Source: Tetranychus cinnabarinus (taxonomy: Eukaryota > Arthropoda > Arachnida > Trombidiformes > Tetranychidae). From it: 64,000 bases of DNA. This document shows positions 50,630-61,379 of this stretch, one piece after another (within the stretch, counting starts at the first letter, position 1; every line of letters begins with the position of its first letter). Location: the NCBI GenBank assembly GCA_022266195.1, contig WHVY01000003.1, forward strand, positions 10,602,001 through 10,666,000. The letters run 5' to 3'. The notes under the pieces are model-generated. The model was not told the origin of the DNA. It did not search any database and saw only the letters and a list, made by a program, of their open reading frames with translations. Both the position numbers and the translations under genes were made by a program.

Positions 50630-52263
50630 ATGGATGCTAACCATGATTCCAACAATTCATTCATTCCTGAGCGCCGTGTTAAATCATCTCGTGTGGAAAG
50701 AGTTTCAACAGCTAAATCAGAACGTCGACTGAGTATTGTTTCTTGTTCATCTCTTGTAGCTCGCCATTTACTAGCCAATGGAAAAGTACAACCTGAAGAT
50801 GTGTTTTCCATTGAAGATAATGATCCAACCAACCTAACGGATCACCAAGATTCTGGAACACTTATTGTATTGAAAAATCTAATCTGGTCAATGAGGATCC
50901 TCGGTTTATGGCCCAAGCCTCATCCAACATTTTTCGGTCGCCTGAATCCTCAAGGTTGGGTCGTATTCGTCTATCTTCATATTTACGCAGTTCATAATGT
51001 GATCAATTGGCTATTTACCTACTACAAATACTCAGGTAAAAGCTTTGATCAAATCCTTTTTTATTTCGCCAGTCATTATCTTTCTCTCTTCTCTAGATTT
51101 CACTATTTTCTTGGAAAACGCTTCAATGGTCATTAGAACCGGAGCAACTGCAGTGACTTTTGATCTTTTCTACCTCAAATTTTTGGAATCCATTCGTTCG
51201 GTGAAACAATTGGGTGGCTTTCCCTTTGAAGAAGGTGGCATTTGCCTCATGGAATTGAAAACACCGATAAATATCATTGTACTTGCCAGTTGGATATATT
51301 TAGCAATGGTTCTTGGATTCACTTCTTGGTCAACTGCAACAATGGGAGTTCAGAAATTTATGGATTACTATTTCTATGGATTTAGGGTGATTATAAGCAC
51401 TTATAGTGAAGTATATTTTAATCAAATCGTGCTTCTCTAATCAATATGTTTCTCTAGGTTGGTCATGTTAACGCTGTTGTTATGAGATTTTTAATGGCTG
51501 GAGTTTGGATTGCTCATATTGGAATCACATTAACGGCTGAAATTTTCCTGAAATCTTTTTATGTTGCCTCGTGTTTGCTTTTGGGTAAAACTGCTCGTGC
51601 TTATAATGCGATGGTTTCCCATTTGGGTGAACAGGAAGACTTGACTGGTGAAGAAATGAATAGAGTTAATAAGCTTCATACACAGTTAACTGATTTAGTT
51701 CATGGCGTTGATAAAACTTTCACGATCAAAGCTTTCATTTGGATATCAACCATTTTTCTCAATCTGTGCATCAAGATTGGAATCATTTGTATTGCCACTG
51801 ATCCAAGGTAACTACAATTGTTAATTTCAAGGTTTATTTTTTTATCTAATTGGTATTTTCAATTCCTTTTCATCAATATCTTAGCTGGGTTAGCAATGCG
51901 TCTCTAGATATCATTAATTATCTCGTTATTTTCATTGTTATTTCACTAACTGCTGCTGATGTTTCCCTTCAATGTGAAGTGTTACTTCCTTTGGCTCATC
52001 ACTTGGCAGCTAAAGCTGACATGAAAAATTTGACCGTACTTTATCAGGCTAAACTAATGATTGCTAAAATGAGCCATCCAATTGCTAAATTGACTGGATG
52101 GAAATGCTTTGTGCTTGATCGTCCTTTTATTTTAACGATTACTGGAACAATTTTGACCTACTCTGTTGTTTTGATGCAAATGAGTCGATCAATGGCCGCT
52201 CAGAGTAACTCTAAAAATATGATTAATGGGACAAACATAGTAGCAAAAAATAATACAATTTAA
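50630..52263 (+). CDS. Gustatory-receptor-like seven-transmembrane protein
   Basis: Four exons (50630-51035, 51097-51386, 51458-51807, 51885-52263) encode 474 aa with consistent phases. After a polar N terminus of about 80 residues there are multiple hydrophobic segments. The last ends in TYSVVLMQ, the TYxxxxxQ signature of the final helix in arthropod gustatory receptors. Two short phase-preserving introns near the end also suit that family. Such proteins are ligand-gated cation channels in chemosensory neurons. The ligand cannot be read from sequence. The assignment rests on topology and the TY...Q motif, since this family is very divergent. Exon 2 ends at a GTGATT donor, which is weaker than the others. 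Confidence 0.75.
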
Positions 52264-52979
52264 AAGCACAATAACTTACCATAACTGATTGATTGATTGA
52301 TATTTTGCTTGCCTAGACAGCATAATACAATGGATGGATTCAATTATTTATCTGATCACTTCTGTTTGTTTGGATGATTTCTTGCTAGAAAATTATTTAT
52401 TTTATTGATTTTTCATTGTAAATTATCAAACTGTTCAACTCTAATTATTTATTCATTGAAATATCATTCAAATGAATTGACCTTGATTTACTAATCATGT
52501 TTAGCTGTAATAACCTAAAATAGTTATAATAAAAAAGGATTGTACCGATATCTGATTGCTTTGAATTTAATACAAAAAATAGCCGATAAAATAAACAATA
52601 GATTGTAAGCTTTATGCAAAATTGCTTTAACAGCTTAAAATAGAGCATTTTAATCGAGAAAAATTGTACATTGAAGCTTTTTTTAGATCAAGAAAAAGCA
52701 AATAAAACATTTTATACAAATAAATTATTTTGAATGCCGATGAAAGCTGGATTTTGTGATTCTCTTGCAGCAGCAAACGCGAATACTTTTTTCCAATTAT
52801 GACACAAATGAGAGCTTATTAGGCTTTACTTGGTTTTTTTACAGTAGGAGGAAAAGAGAAACTAATTGTTGAAGGAGAGATGATTTAAATCAGTTTTCCT
52901 GTTACTGAAATTGACTAGTTTTTCCCACAGAATCTCTGGGAAAGAAAGTTGAAAAATGATTAGTTTGTTACACATCATT
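52264..52979. other. Convergent intergenic region, receptor gene to TAK1
   Basis: Two 3' ends face each other across 716 bp of AT-rich sequence. I see no further gene. Confidence 0.6.
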
Positions 52980-55157
52980 TTAATCAACGACGACCCATCC
53001 TTCTTCAATTGCATATAGACGGAATTGGTTTCTTTCCTTAGCGGCTTTCAAAGAAACCCTTTCCTCTTCAATCATCTTGGTATATCTTTCCTTTTCAGCA
53101 TTTAATCGGGCTTTTAATTTCTCTATGGAAGATTCGTGAACGTTATTTGGATCCATTTTCGTCCTTTGTAATCTTTCATTGCGATTTTCTTCTAGCACAA
53201 TAATATTAAAATACTTTTTGAGGTAATTTTTAGCTTCTTCTCGGTGTAATTCGTAGAGTTGCATTGATTTAGGATTTAACTCATTGGGTTTAGTTGGGAC
53301 AAGATCAGGCGATAGTAGAGCTTCGAAGCCTTCATTATCAATGTTATTATAAGTATCGTTGGGATCAAATAAGTAAACAGGTGAATGCATGTCAACATTG
53401 AATGAATTATTTTGCAAAGGCAGATCAAGCTAAAATAAAGGCAGAAAGAAAATAAGCAAAGTTAATAACAAATAAAAAAATTTAGCTATTAATTATTAGA
53501 ACAACAGAAATAATTGTGAATACATACTGTTCTCCTTGATGGACCCGGTTGCTCAGAAGTTTGCATCTTTTCACAATTCTGTGATTGAATATAAAAACAA
53601 GACAATAAGACAATTGTTTAAATCATGATTAAAATCAATAGAAATACCTCTAATGCGGAAGAATTGCTTGAACGTGCACCTGGTGAGCTTTCAGTTTTAA
53701 TTTCTATATCGAGAGGTAGAGTTAGATTTAAAACGTCTGTTGAAAGCATTGATGATGGAGGTGAATAATCTTGGGATGATGTTGGTGATTCGGCAGGAAT
53801 AAATAATGTGGTAGATCTATAGATGTCTTTTTCGTCAATGTAAAAATCGTAAAGTTTCTGCATGCAGTCAACAACAAAATGAATATCCGGTCGATGTGAG
53901 ATTTTTTCATCCCAACAACGAACCATCAGTTGCTCCAAAACTTCAGGACAATTTTTCAAAAGAGGAGGTCGAAGTCCAGCAGCAACAAGCCAGAATATTC
54001 GACAAGACTCTGTAATATCTTCATAAGGCTTTTGACGCGATAATATTTCCCATAAAATTATCCCAAAAGAATAGATATCACATTTTTCTGAGTAAGATTT
54101 TGTTTGAAATACTTCTGGAGCCATCCAGACTGCACTTCCTCTTTGGTTCGTCACTTCGGTATCAACCATTCTCAGTGTTCCAAAATCACATAGTTTAATA
54201 ACTCGACCTTCGTCAAATACTAAGAGGCTATAAATACAAAAACAAATACATGAATAAGTTTCAATAAATCTATAAATCATGAAACAAACGAGCAAGTGTA
54301 GTCACAAACGTGTAGATTGAACTAACTAAAAGACTAATCAAACAATGAAATAATGAACATAAATATAACCAAATCAGACTATTATATCATATCAGATTCT
54401 GATAGAGCAACTAACGGAACATTGATAGATTAAATTGATAACAAAAACATACTTAGGTGGTTTTAAATCACGATGCATCATTGGCTTGGGCTTAATTGAG
54501 TGAAGGTATTGAACACCACGAGAGGTTTGTAGGCACCAATTAATGGCATGAGATAAACTGTACTTAACATCGATCCTTTCATGGAGTACTGATAAGGAAA
54601 AATCATGGATAGTTATAGTAATAAAAGAAGATTAGTATCGATTTTGGATTAACGAAAAAAATTTGTATTCAAACAATAACATATAAAAATACTCACTGTG
54701 ATGAAGAGAACCGATTTCTGCATATTCCAAGACTAGCAATGAGTGTTTTGGACAAATACCAAATAGTTTAATGATATTAGGATGTTTATCTTGTGGAAAA
54801 TGTTTGATTTCGGCGTGAAAATTCTGCTTATAATGAAAGGACTTAGTTGCTACGAGTTCACCTTTCCACCTCGCAATACGTATCTGACCAAATGTTCCAT
54901 GCCCACAAACCTGCAGATATGATAGAGAATAATGAAAAACATTATTAGTGAATCAAAAAAAGAACCCAAGAAACATTAAAAATTACAATCGATGCAACGA
55001 TGAAAAGTAAACAAAAATAAACGATACTTACCGGACCATACTCAAGCTCCTCACTAGGAATAAGATTGAATTTCTTGTACAATTCCTCTTCAGGTCCATT
55101 TGAAGACATATTCCGATTTTTACTCGAGGATTCGTTAGGCAAGTAGATTAAACCCAT
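52980..55157 (-). CDS. MAP3K7: TAK1 (MAP3K7) protein kinase
   Basis: Six exons (55157-55032, 54910-54697, 54588-54453, 54227-53648, 53578-53528, 53429-52980) encode 518 aa with consistent phases. It is a MAP3K of the TAK1 type, which relays immune and TGF-beta/BMP signals to JNK/p38 and IKK. The glycine loop is CGHGTFG (44-50), with catalytic K65 in VATK and helix-C E76. The catalytic loop is MHRDLKPPN (HRD 152-154), DFG is 173-175 in CDFGT, and GSAVWMAPEVF closes the activation segment. WCLQTSRGVQYLHS and NYSEKCD-like SYSEKCDIYSFGIILWE are TAK1-typical. The last exon is charged and coiled-coil-prone (residues after about 440), where TAK1 binds TAB2/3. It is shorter than vertebrate TAK1, mainly in the linker. 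A broken copy of exons 1-2 lies at 59.9-60.3 kb. Confidence 0.94.
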
Positions 55158-55284
55158 ATATCACTAAATATTTTAACTAATGTCAAAAATAACTACTACT
55201 GTAATAGATGGTAAACAGGTTGCGAGATTGTAATGTTGTGTTATGTTATGATATGTTTTGATAGATGCTGAAAACAAGAAACAA

Positions 55285-55293
55285 GCGCCATCT
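55285..55293 (-). promoter_or_regulatory. AGATGGCGC motif upstream of TAK1
   Basis: It reads AGATGGCGC on the minus strand, 128 bp before the TAK1 ATG. It is the same word as at 11586 (NOP16) and 18507 (CLASP), in the same orientation relative to each gene. Confidence 0.45.
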
Positions 55294-56809
55294 GCCGTCA
55301 TAGACGAAAAGAACAATCAACTACGTAAAAAAACTACTTACTGTTAGTTTTGGACTCCGTTTGGACTAGTTAATGAACGCTAATGTTTTCATTAATCATG
55401 AATCATCATTACTGAATAGCATTCGCTTACATCATAATTCATTTTCAGTAAATTCACATTGGAGAAAGACGAGCAGACGATTTAAAAATGATTGAATCAG
55501 ATGATATCCATTGAAAATCCATGTTATCCAAAAGAAGAGCTGATTAAAACAATCAAATTAAAGAGTTTAAATTACAATTGTATCTGTTTTTGTAAACTGA
55601 ACTTCAGTATGAAAAAATCTATGTTTCTATTATTTCAATTAAAAATTAATCGGTCTGCGAATGTTGATATATATCATCAATACACTCAGTTGAAAGTTTC
55701 TTTTAGAAGAATGCCGATGAGAAAAATATTTTATTTTCATTTGTTTCACCCGAAACAGTCGATTAATTTGTATATTAAATAAATCAACCCAAACATTTAC
55801 ATCATCAGGTAATATCAATATCAAACAATACCATAAAATATCACCAGTTAAGAATGAACTTACAATTCATCATTGATTTGCCTATTTACACTTCATTTAA
55901 ATCACAGATTATCTCCATTCAAGATTGAAATTTCAATTAATGACTTTATGAATTTTGATTTGTAATAAAATTTATTTATTAACATTTTAGATATAAATCC
56001 TTGCAGGTAAAGAAGGTTAAATTAGATAGCATCAGAAACAAAGTCAATCAGGCTTAGATGATGGGTGAATGTGAAATGAAAAGAAAGAAGCAAGAGTAAC
56101 ACGTAAATTGTGTCAACAAGTGATTCAAAAAAATTGATTGGTTCACTTTTTATATATATATATATTTATGAAATCAACTTGAGAAAAACAACTAATTACA
56201 CAGAGTGAGAAGAAAAAAAAGTAGAAAGGAGAGGAATTGTGGACAAGAAAAGGATGCACTTGTTGGGAATTAAAATTGATAATCAATTGGAAAATTGGTT
56301 ATTCAATTAGCTTCCTCCTTGTCTTTTCACCGTGCGCCTCACTATAAACTTTGATGGGACAAAGGGTGAGTTTTGACAGAAGGTGAATAGTTGAGTAGAC
56401 GAAAAATCTACTTATTAAACAATATGTACAAAATCACTTGGTATTTTGTTTGTGAATGTGTTGTTTTGCTTGTTTAAGATGTTTCTGCAGGTTGAATGAA
56501 GAATAGATCAGATCCTTTGAAAGTTGATGACACAAAGATTGTAGTTTAGTCTGAAATTATAATTTTCCGCATTGTGAGCAAAACTTGTAATCAAATCCTT
56601 CAAAGGAGATCATCTGTAAGAATTATCATCTCTATTAAAGTTATTATTGTGATATATAAAGACCATATGAAGTTTTCATTTTCTTGTCAATTCATCGTAC
56701 TTCATTCACTGACAATGTATTAAAACAATAAATTATCAACAAATCTAGGTGAAATGGTAAGAAAATCGCTCTCCTAATAGTCCATTTAAATAGTTATCCA
56801 AAAAACGGA
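55294..56809. other. Intergenic region, TAK1 to DNAJB12/14-type gene
   Basis: No supported gene is seen. It contains a short (TA)n run near 56152-56166. The 96-codon ORF at 55492-55782 has no recognisable features. Confidence 0.5.
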
Positions 56810-58626
56810 TCAATAGTATCTAAAATGTTCTTGCATCTCGTTGAATTTGGTACAAGAATTTAATTTATAGGCTCTGGCCTTTTCCTCCAGTTCTTTATCC
56901 CCATAACTTCTAGCTCTCCAAAGCATGGCGTCGCCTGTGAAAATTAAAATTAAAATCAAGATCAGTAAATAATGTGTACATATTTTAAATAGGACGATGA
57001 AACTTACGATGATTTTTTTCTCGATAACAAGCTGCTCTGAGGTTAGTGATATACTCTTCTTCAACTAATGCTTCTATGCGTCTTAAATTATTTTTATAAT
57101 CGGTTTCAAAATTATCCTTTACATAATATGGGACCTTGAAAGAAGATGTAACTCTTTCATGAGAATATTTTCTGTTAGGGAAAAAAGAAAAGTGATTAGT
57201 GTATCGTTTATTATAAGACAAGGATGACAATTGAAAGAAAGGTAAGAATGACACATATAAATCTAATGAAACGTATAAGATTATCGATAGACTTATTAAT
57301 CTGTAAGCACTTAATTTCAAGCTAATAGTATGAATTGTTGAATGAAATGATGTGAGATGGAGCTGAGCCTACAATACAGTTGAGTATTAAACCTGATTTT
57401 ATTGATTGCCTATTTTTACTTATAAAATGAAAGCAGCTAATGCCTAAACTTTAATGTAAAATTAATGAATGAAACTATAAGACCTCAAATAAAGGAGTAA
57501 CTAAAAAATTTCTTAAAAATAAATGAAAATATGGTAAGAATAACAATTGTACAAGTTTGACAGTTACAGTTGCCATACAGCTATGAAAAAACCTTCCAAA
57601 GGATTTCCATTGTAAAAGCCTGCTGTGTCATTCTTTTTCAACAAAAAACGAGACTATTTTTAAAATCACGATTATCGGAACTTTTTTGATAAACTCATTT
57701 TAAGACTGATTTTTGCCTATTAGATATCATGCATATCAAGAGAAAACAAATTTAAATGCAATAAATTACTACACTTGATAAGCAGAAGTGTCATATTTTT
57801 GAAGCTAAGCATATAAAATAGGTTGTCCGACCGGATCAATCAGGCCGATACAAAACAATCATCATGCATTCCTTCAATGATATACAGATGTCTTTGTGTT
57901 GAGTCTAGTCCTGGAATACATCTGACTTGCAGTAATGGGATTGAAGTAAAAGCAAAAACGGCCATAAACTTACAGGGTTCTTTGTAAACTGAATGCTGGA
58001 TCAGAGACAAAGAATGAGCTCATCACAGAAAGGCATACAAGGAACAAAACTGGTAACATTTGGATGAGGACACCAAAGCCACTTGGTTCTTGTTGTGGTG
58101 ACTGAGTTTGGGCCCTTGAACTAGCATAACGATTATTTCGGCGAAGATATACATTGCCACCTCCAAAGAACATATTGAACAGTTCTTCAGCTGACACATC
58201 ACTATCAAAACCACGATTATATTCAAAGAATCCATTATCGGTAAAAACAGTTGTTCTAGTACGTGTGTGGTTATGCGATCGATTAGATGATCCATCTTCA
58301 GGACCATAAAGATCATATTGTCTTTTTTTCTCAGGATCAGAAAGAATTACAAAAGCGTTACTTATTGCTTTGAAAGCCTCTGAGGCTCCTGGAGTTTTAT
58401 TCTTGTCTGGATGAAATTGTAAGGCCAATTTACGATATTGTTTCTTTAATTCAGCTTCCGTAAATTCTTTACCAACTCCTAATAATTCATAATGATTTTT
58501 ACAACGTTTAATTTTGCGGACAGCCTCTAACTGTTCTTGTGTATACTCGCTTGATGCTTCAGATGTTGAACTAGATGTTGCATTAGACGATGATGATGTA
58601 GATGCACCTGATCCACTACTAACCAT
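56810..58626 (-). CDS. DNAJB12: DNAJB12/14-type ER-membrane J protein
   Basis: Three exons (58626-57974, 57171-57008, 56934-56810) encode 313 aa with consistent phases. The start is the ATG at 58626; the frame continues upstream only from a TTG. A Ser-rich N terminus precedes a J domain (about 45-111) with the HPD motif at 72-74 that stimulates Hsp70 ATPase. A linker and one membrane helix (about 184-206, LIQMLPVLFLVCLSVMSSF) follow. The DUF1977 domain includes VPYYVKDNF, RRIEALVEEEYITNLRAACYREK and LWRARSYGDKEL. This order defines the DNAJB12/14 group, ER-anchored co-chaperones with the J domain facing the cytosol that help membrane-protein degradation. The protein is shorter than the vertebrate one. 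Which orthologue it is cannot be said. Its 5' end is the likely source of the cassettes at 26 and 60.8 kb. Confidence 0.94.
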
Positions 58627-59027
58627 TTTTTGAAGATTGACAATGCCTTTCGACAAATAATAAAAACTGTATTACCTAGTGATTAGAGAATAGATTACCA
58701 TTAGAAAAACCAAGACCAATCAATGGTGACAAATAAAAAATAGGAGAATGCAGTAATGCTAAATGATATAAGGTCAGAGGAAAACAAACTTACAATGTAT
58801 AACTAATATTAGTGGATACAGATTGAGCCTGGTAGGCCAATAAAGATGAATAGAAGATTCTGACTTTCTATAGTACCAATGTGTTAATAATTATTTATAA
58901 CCAAAATAAATAATGATTTAAGATTGCACATTACAAATAGAAAACAAGTAAAAATTATATTCAGTCTAATCAATACGCTTAAAGTATAAGGTCATACCTA
59001 TTATTGCGCACACACTAATGACGAGTA
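58494..59027 (-). repeat. 5' cassette copy B (probable source copy)
   Basis: It covers the first ~44 codons of the DNAJB12/14-type gene, its 5' UTR with a putative intron (GTAAGT donor near 58790, CAG acceptor near 58670) and about 230 bp of upstream sequence. Here the coding part runs without a break into a J domain, which supports it as the original. Confidence 0.8.
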
Positions 59028-59904
59028 ATAGTGTAAGTCGGATCCGTCAAAAATAACTGGATTTGTGTAACCAAGAAACAAGTGAATCTCGCATTACGTA
59101 TCCAACATTAATCGATCTACCGAATATTATTGCATTCAAACTAATTAATTAATCAGGATTCGGTTCACAAATTATTACTTGAAACAATCAAGTCATAACA
59201 ATATTCCAGGGTAAATCAGTCTGCAACTCTTTTAGACTCAGGACACTAACCAATATTAAAAAACAACACAGAACAGAATACACATGAAAACAATTCTCAC
59301 TGATTCTATCGCACTTTTAAATCGTAAAATTGTCACATATTTTTTATTTAATAAGCACAGAAATTAACAAAATTATTGAGCTTTTTAATCATTAGACTTT
59401 TCGTTTACAATAAACAATAACCGCAATTGTTGGCTTGAGCAACTTGTTGTTACCGATAATTTTGGGTTTCACCGCCAAGTTTAAAAAAATCTGAAAAACT
59501 GTTTTGGGTAACCAAGAGAAGCACCGGTTTACTCAAAGTTTAAGAATTTTTAATTTTTTTCTATTCTACTATTGTAATGTTTAAAACATCATTTTCTCAG
59601 TTTGAATATTGTAATTATGTGAAAAATTGATTGCTTATTTTAAGAAAATTGTTTATTTCATCGTTGCAATGTTATCTAATAACTGACAATTGTGAGTAAT
59701 TTAATGGCACAACAAAAAGTGAAACCTGTAATGGTTTTCATGCATGTTCTCCATAGTCAACACTTTGATACATAAGTTCAAGTTTTTAAATTAACACTAC
59801 TCGTCGATCAGTTATTTATTTGTAGTGGACTACATGCTGAAACTTAGTGATATTTACATTGACGGAAAAGATATCTATAGATCTAACAAATTATTTATTG
59901 CTAT
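59028..59904. other. Region between cassette B and the TAK1 fragment
   Basis: This is AT-rich sequence without similarity that I can see to the neighbouring duplicated parts. A short ATG ORF from 59834 runs in frame into the TAK1-like piece (28 codons to the donor), but its first ~25 codons do not match TAK1. Confidence 0.5.
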
Positions 59905-60293
59905 GCTTGAGTATGGTCCGGTAAGTAACGTTTATTTTTGTTTACTTTTCATCGTTGCATCGATTGTATTTTTTAATGTTTCTTGGGTTCTTTTTTGATT
60001 CACTAATAATGTTTTTCATTATTCTCTATCATATCTACAGGTTTGTGTGCATGAACATTTGGTCAGATACGTATTGCGAGGTGGAAAGGTGAACTCGTAG
60101 CAACTAAGTCCTTTCATTATAAGCAGAATTTTCACGCCGAAATCAAACATTTTCCACAAGATAAACATCCTAATATCATTAAACTATTTGGTATTTGTCC
60201 AAAACACTCATTGCTAGTCTTGGAATATGCAGAAATCGGTTCTCTTCATCACAGTGAGTATTTTATAGATTCATAGATTTATTGAAACTAGAT
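59905..60293 (+). pseudogene. Truncated TAK1 copy (exon 1 end, intron, exon 2)
   Basis: The sequence is an inverted copy of 55050-54680 and neighbouring TAK1 DNA, including the first intron almost unchanged, so it arose by DNA duplication rather than retrotransposition. Exon 2 has lost one base in the glycine loop (near 60050), shifting the frame to a TAG at 60097-60099. After the exon 2 donor the copy jumps to a segment matching a later TAK1 intron (54256-54276) at about 60269-60290, so there is also an internal deletion. The catalytic loop and everything after it are missing, so no active kinase can be made. Similarity by eye is about 95% or better, pointing to a recent event. Confidence 0.88.
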
Positions 60294-60652
60294 TTTTCAG
60301 GAGGTAGAGCTGTCTTCGATTTACCTGCTTGAGGTGCTAACTTAGGAGTTCTGCCTGTTAATGATTGAGTTCTAGTTGGTGTTACCAAATCAATTGTCTT
60401 AATCGTTGGCAACGATTTCATTGCAGGTACCGGAGTTATTTGAGCTGGTGATGTTGACAGAGACGGAGTGGTAGATTTCATTGTTCCTAAAGAACTAGAT
60501 TTGTCAGGAGTTAGAACTGTCTTTGATTTGCCTGCCAGAGTTGCTAATTTAGGAGTTCTGTCTGTTATTGATCGAGTTCTTGTTGTTGATGCCGAATCGG
60601 GTGTCTTAACTGTAGGCAATGATTTTGTGACTACATTTCTCGATTGTTTCAT
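60263..60652 (-). CDS. Fragment of the Lys/Ser/Pro repeat-protein gene, possible chimeric ORF
   Basis: This open frame of 129 aa starts at the ATG at 60652. The DNA at 60291-60631 matches 61896-62233 in the large repeat ORF. Its start lies just downstream of cassette C. The final six residues or so come from the abutting TAK1 fragment, so the ORF crosses a duplication junction. The first ATG of the cassette (60693) gives a different, short frame, so translation would need the second ATG. It may be expressed from the captured promoter or be a dead fragment. It has no signal peptide and no domain. Confidence 0.4.
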   Translation of the reverse strand: MKQSRNVVTKSLPTVKTPDSASTTRTRSITDRTPKLATLAGKSKTVLTPDKSSSLGTMKSTTPSLSTSPAQITPVPAMKSLPTIKTIDLVTPTRTQSLTGRTPKLAPQAGKSKTALPPEKSSFNKSMNL

Positions 60653-60674
60653 TATTCAGCGATTCATTGCAACT

Positions 60675-60978
60675 CCATACCATTTAATGAAGATTTAAAA
60701 TGGCTTTTGGCAAATAATAAAACAGTATAACCTAGTGATTAGAGATGCAATTAGAAAAACCAAGACAAATCGATAGTGACAATGTTGGTAAAGATTTAAG
60801 GTCGAAGGAAAACATAAACTTACTTACAATGTAATATCAATAGTAGTGGATTGAGCCTAGTAGGTTAATAAATATGAATAGAAGATTCTGACTTTCTATA
60901 GTACCAATGTGTTTATAATTATTTATGACCAAAATAAATAATGATTTAAGATTGAACATCACAAATAAAAAACAAGTG
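60675..60978 (-). repeat. 5' cassette copy C
   Basis: This matches the promoter and 5' UTR part of cassettes A and B, including GATTCTGACTTTCTATAGTA and the AATAAATAATGATTTAAGATT block. It lacks the coding part, with similarity ending around the cassette ATG (AAATGGTA). It is more diverged than B, with several small deletions. Confidence 0.75.
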
Positions 60979-61379
60979 CTGGGCAATTAATATTGGGCGT
61001 TTTTTTCCTATTATTCCTGTTTGCACGATACTTAGAATAACATTGATAATGAAAACTTCGAAGCACTGTCGTTACCTGATCTCTGTCCAACTCAAATTCA
61101 TGAATCAAACCTTGAATCAATGGAACTCGATGCAATTCATCGGTGAAAAATCAAAAATTATCTCAGAAAGTATTTTAATATGATTATGCTTGAATAAATC
61201 GTAATGAAGGATTATAGAATGTAGGAAAGTAATCAAATATTATAAAAAATTAACAAACATTAATAAATGTTGAAAAAAAGTAGATGATTCAGTAAGAAAG
61301 AATGTTTCAATTAAAGAATAAATAAAATTTGTTTGCAATAAAAAATTAATCTTGGTTAGTTTGATACCCATAACCTGAT
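60979..61379. other. Region between cassette C and the repeat-protein gene
   Basis: About 400 bp of AT-rich sequence, presumably the 3' UTR of the large repeat ORF and then unique sequence. No ORF is supported. Confidence 0.5.

Noticed and set aside
58627..58656. N-terminal extension of the DNAJB12/14-type protein (and the equivalent at 26068-26100)
   Set aside because: The extra codons begin at TTG, not ATG, and lie just after a putative 5' UTR splice acceptor. The conserved ATG downstream is the better start.
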